The notes under the pieces were generated by a model. It searched no databases. It was not told where the DNA came from and saw nothing but the letters and a program-made list of their open reading frames with translations. A stretch of 14,126 nucleotides of DNA from Actinomycetes bacterium. Its GTDB lineage: Bacteria > Actinomycetota > Acidimicrobiia > Acidimicrobiales > SZUA-35. Position numbers and translations under genes: made by a program. The DNA lies in assembly GCA_024227975.1 (NCBI GenBank), contig JAAETV010000563.1:1-14126 (forward strand), written 5' to 3'. Shown here piece after piece: positions 13,014 to 14,126 of the stretch. Position 1 is the stretch's first letter; every line of letters starts with the position of its first letter.

Positions 13014-13469
13014 CTACCCAGAAGCCTTGACTACAAGTACCGAACACGGAGCGTGATGGAGCACGCTGGTTGAAACGCTGCCGTTCAAGGCCCGGCGAGC
13101 TCGTCCCTCACCCCGCGAGCCGACGACGAGCAGATCAGCCCTATAGCTCTCCACCGCGTCCAATAGGGCTTCCGCCGGGCTGTCGTTGATTTGGTGGAAC
13201 TGGACGGTTGCGCCCGCCCCGACCTCGTTGAGTATCGATCGGGCCGAGGCCAGGATCGATTCTGCTCCCATATCGCCATGAAAGGCGGCATGGAACTCCT
13301 CAGGAAGTTGGGTGGTGAGGGCGCTCAGTTCACGGGGCGACAGCGGCCTGCATGCGGCGACAACGTGGACGGTGGAATCTGGTGTCCACTGGGCGATGGC
13401 CGCCACCTCTCGGATGGCGTCCTCGGCGTTGGCCGACCCGTCTGTTCCGACGACGATGGTATTGAACAC
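13014..13469 (-). CDS. universal stress protein (UspA family)
   Basis: A 151-residue single Usp domain. It begins with the usual first strand and loop TIVVGTDGSANAEDAI, with Asp10 at the nucleotide pocket. The ATP-binding signature G-x2-G-x9-G-S is intact: Gly117, Gly120, Gly130 and Ser131 in VVGSRGEGRARRALNGSVS, followed by the closing strand CSVLVVK. This makes it a likely ATP-binding, MJ0577-type member. It starts with GTG, with AAAGGA six bases before it. Such proteins accumulate under starvation, hypoxia or other stress. It is followed closely by the PspC gene, and a hairpin at 13549-13574 separates it from the preceding gene, so its promoter probably lies in 13470-13548. No DosR-like box was recognised there. 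Confidence 0.93.
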   Translation of the reverse strand: MFNTIVVGTDGSANAEDAIREVAAIAQWTPDSTVHVVAACRPLSPRELSALTTQLPEEFHAAFHGDMGAESILASARSILNEVGAGATVQFHQINDSPAEALLDAVESYRADLLVVGSRGEGRARRALNGSVSTSVLHHAPCSVLVVKASG

Positions 13470-13548
13470 CGTGGGTCCTTTCGCTCGATAGCTCAGTCCT
13501 CGCAGTCAGCACCCACGAGGGCCATGGCTTCATTTTGAACCTGTCGGG

Positions 13549-13574
13549 GGATGTTCGGCCAGGGCCGAACGTCC
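13549..13574 (-). terminator. probable terminator between the edge gene and usp
   Basis: GGATGTTCGGC (13549-13559) pairs with GCCGAACGTCC (13564-13574), an 11-bp stem with one T-G wobble and the loop CAGG. It begins 26 bases beyond the stop of the gene at the right edge on the minus strand. No U-tract follows. Position and stability fit an actinobacterial-style intrinsic terminator. Confidence 0.6.
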
Positions 13575-13600
13575 ATCTTCGAACGCGGATGTCTTCTTGC

Positions 13601-14126
13601 TCATGGGCTGAGTGACGAACCCTGGTCGCTGTCGTCTTCTGGAAGGAGATGGTCGAGATCGTTCAACAGCTCGGAGCCAGACCGGCGGTGTTGGGTCCCG
13701 TCCAGGTCGCTGGTGAAACCGGCTAGGAGACGGGTCGCCGGATGGACGACGCGCTGAGCCGTGATTAGCTCATCGGTCCTCGGATCGTCGGGCGGGAGAG
13801 CAACGATCACGGCGTCGGCCCCTTCGACCAGGGGGCAAGGCTCACCGTTGAGGACCGGGCAGTACTCCGTCGATACACGTGCCCCTGAGCAGATGGCCAC
13901 GTCGAAACCGGCCTCACGAAGCTCGCGTTCGGCGAACCAGCGCGGGCGTTCGCTCTCGACCAGGATCCGTGGTCGAGGGTGTGGCCGGGGCCAGGAAGGC
14001 GTGGTGCCTTGGGTGCTCATCGTGAGCCGTACCGTGCCCCAGTCTGGGTGATCGAGCACGGCGTATCGGCGCCTGGCTGCCAGCGCCATCATGGCCTTGT
14101 TATCGACGAGGACGAGGGCCTGGATG
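13601..14126 (-). CDS. alpha/beta protein of unknown function, open at the right edge
   Basis: The frame runs from the stop at 13601 to the window edge without interruption. In-frame ATGs at 14092, 14089 and 14020 are possible starts, but codons upstream to the edge keep a strong G/C third-position bias (VLVDNKAMMALAARRRYAVLDHPDW), so the gene may begin outside the window. The part after 14020 reads as a Rossmann-like or degenerate receiver fold: strand RILVES, helix RWFAERELREAG, strand FDVAICSG, a Cys-containing loop YCPVLNGEPCPLVEGAD, strand AVIVALPP and a further helix. The phosphorylation residues of a real receiver are missing. The three Cys of the C-x7-C region, with one in AICSG, could bind metal or be redox-active. 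I do not recognise the family. Its position beside usp suggests a stress context. Confidence 0.6.
   Translation of the reverse strand, partial: IQALVLVDNKAMMALAARRRYAVLDHPDWGTVRLTMSTQGTTPSWPRPHPRPRILVESERPRWFAERELREAGFDVAICSGARVSTEYCPVLNGEPCPLVEGADAVIVALPPDDPRTDELITAQRVVHPATRLLAGFTSDLDGTQHRRSGSELLNDLDHLLPEDDSDQGSSLSP

Noticed and set aside
13470..13548. Possible DosR-type box before the universal stress gene
   Set aside because: No 20-base dyad resembling the known consensus could be found.

Overview
The window looks like chromosomal DNA of a high-GC Gram-positive bacterium, most likely an actinobacterium. This is inferred from the strong G/C preference at third codon positions, a PspC-domain protein, a NarL/LuxR regulator fused in overlap to a prepilin peptidase, a Tad/Flp-type pilin, hairpin terminators without U-tracts and a form II CO-dehydrogenase-like molybdoprotein. 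No tRNA, rRNA, CRISPR array, insertion sequence or phage gene was recognised. An assignment to class or below cannot be made from the sequence alone.

Left part (1-4682): after about 550 bases without a convincing complete gene comes a short Flp-type pilin on the minus strand. Divergent from it is a tightly overlapping plus-strand operon: membrane histidine kinase, LuxR-type response regulator and A24 prepilin peptidase. These overlap by 1 and 4 bases. A membrane-anchored CAP/SCP-domain protein with a long Pro/Thr/Ser linker follows behind its own repeat- and hairpin-containing leader. The set suggests a dedicated regulatory and processing module for a Flp pilus; the assembly ATPase, platform and secretin genes are not in the window.

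Middle part (4731-7834): four minus-strand genes run M48 metalloprotease, small helical protein, soluble phytochrome-type histidine kinase without a sensor domain, and REC-only response regulator. A 62-residue two-helix membrane protein diverges from the protease.

Right part (7864-14126): all genes are on the minus strand. In transcription order they are an alpha/beta protein open at the window edge, a universal stress protein, a PspC-domain protein, a six-helix membrane protein with a CBS pair, an avidin-family biotin-binding-like protein without a signal peptide, a crotonase-fold enzyme, and the large subunit of a form II xanthine dehydrogenase/CO dehydrogenase-type molybdoenzyme. The avidin homologue has several altered biotin-pocket residues, and the molybdoenzyme has no FAD or Fe-S subunit gene beside it. 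The crotonase-molybdoenzyme spacer can form a perfect 9-bp long-range stem that would cover the ribosome binding site of the molybdoenzyme gene. These last three points are the most unusual content of the window.
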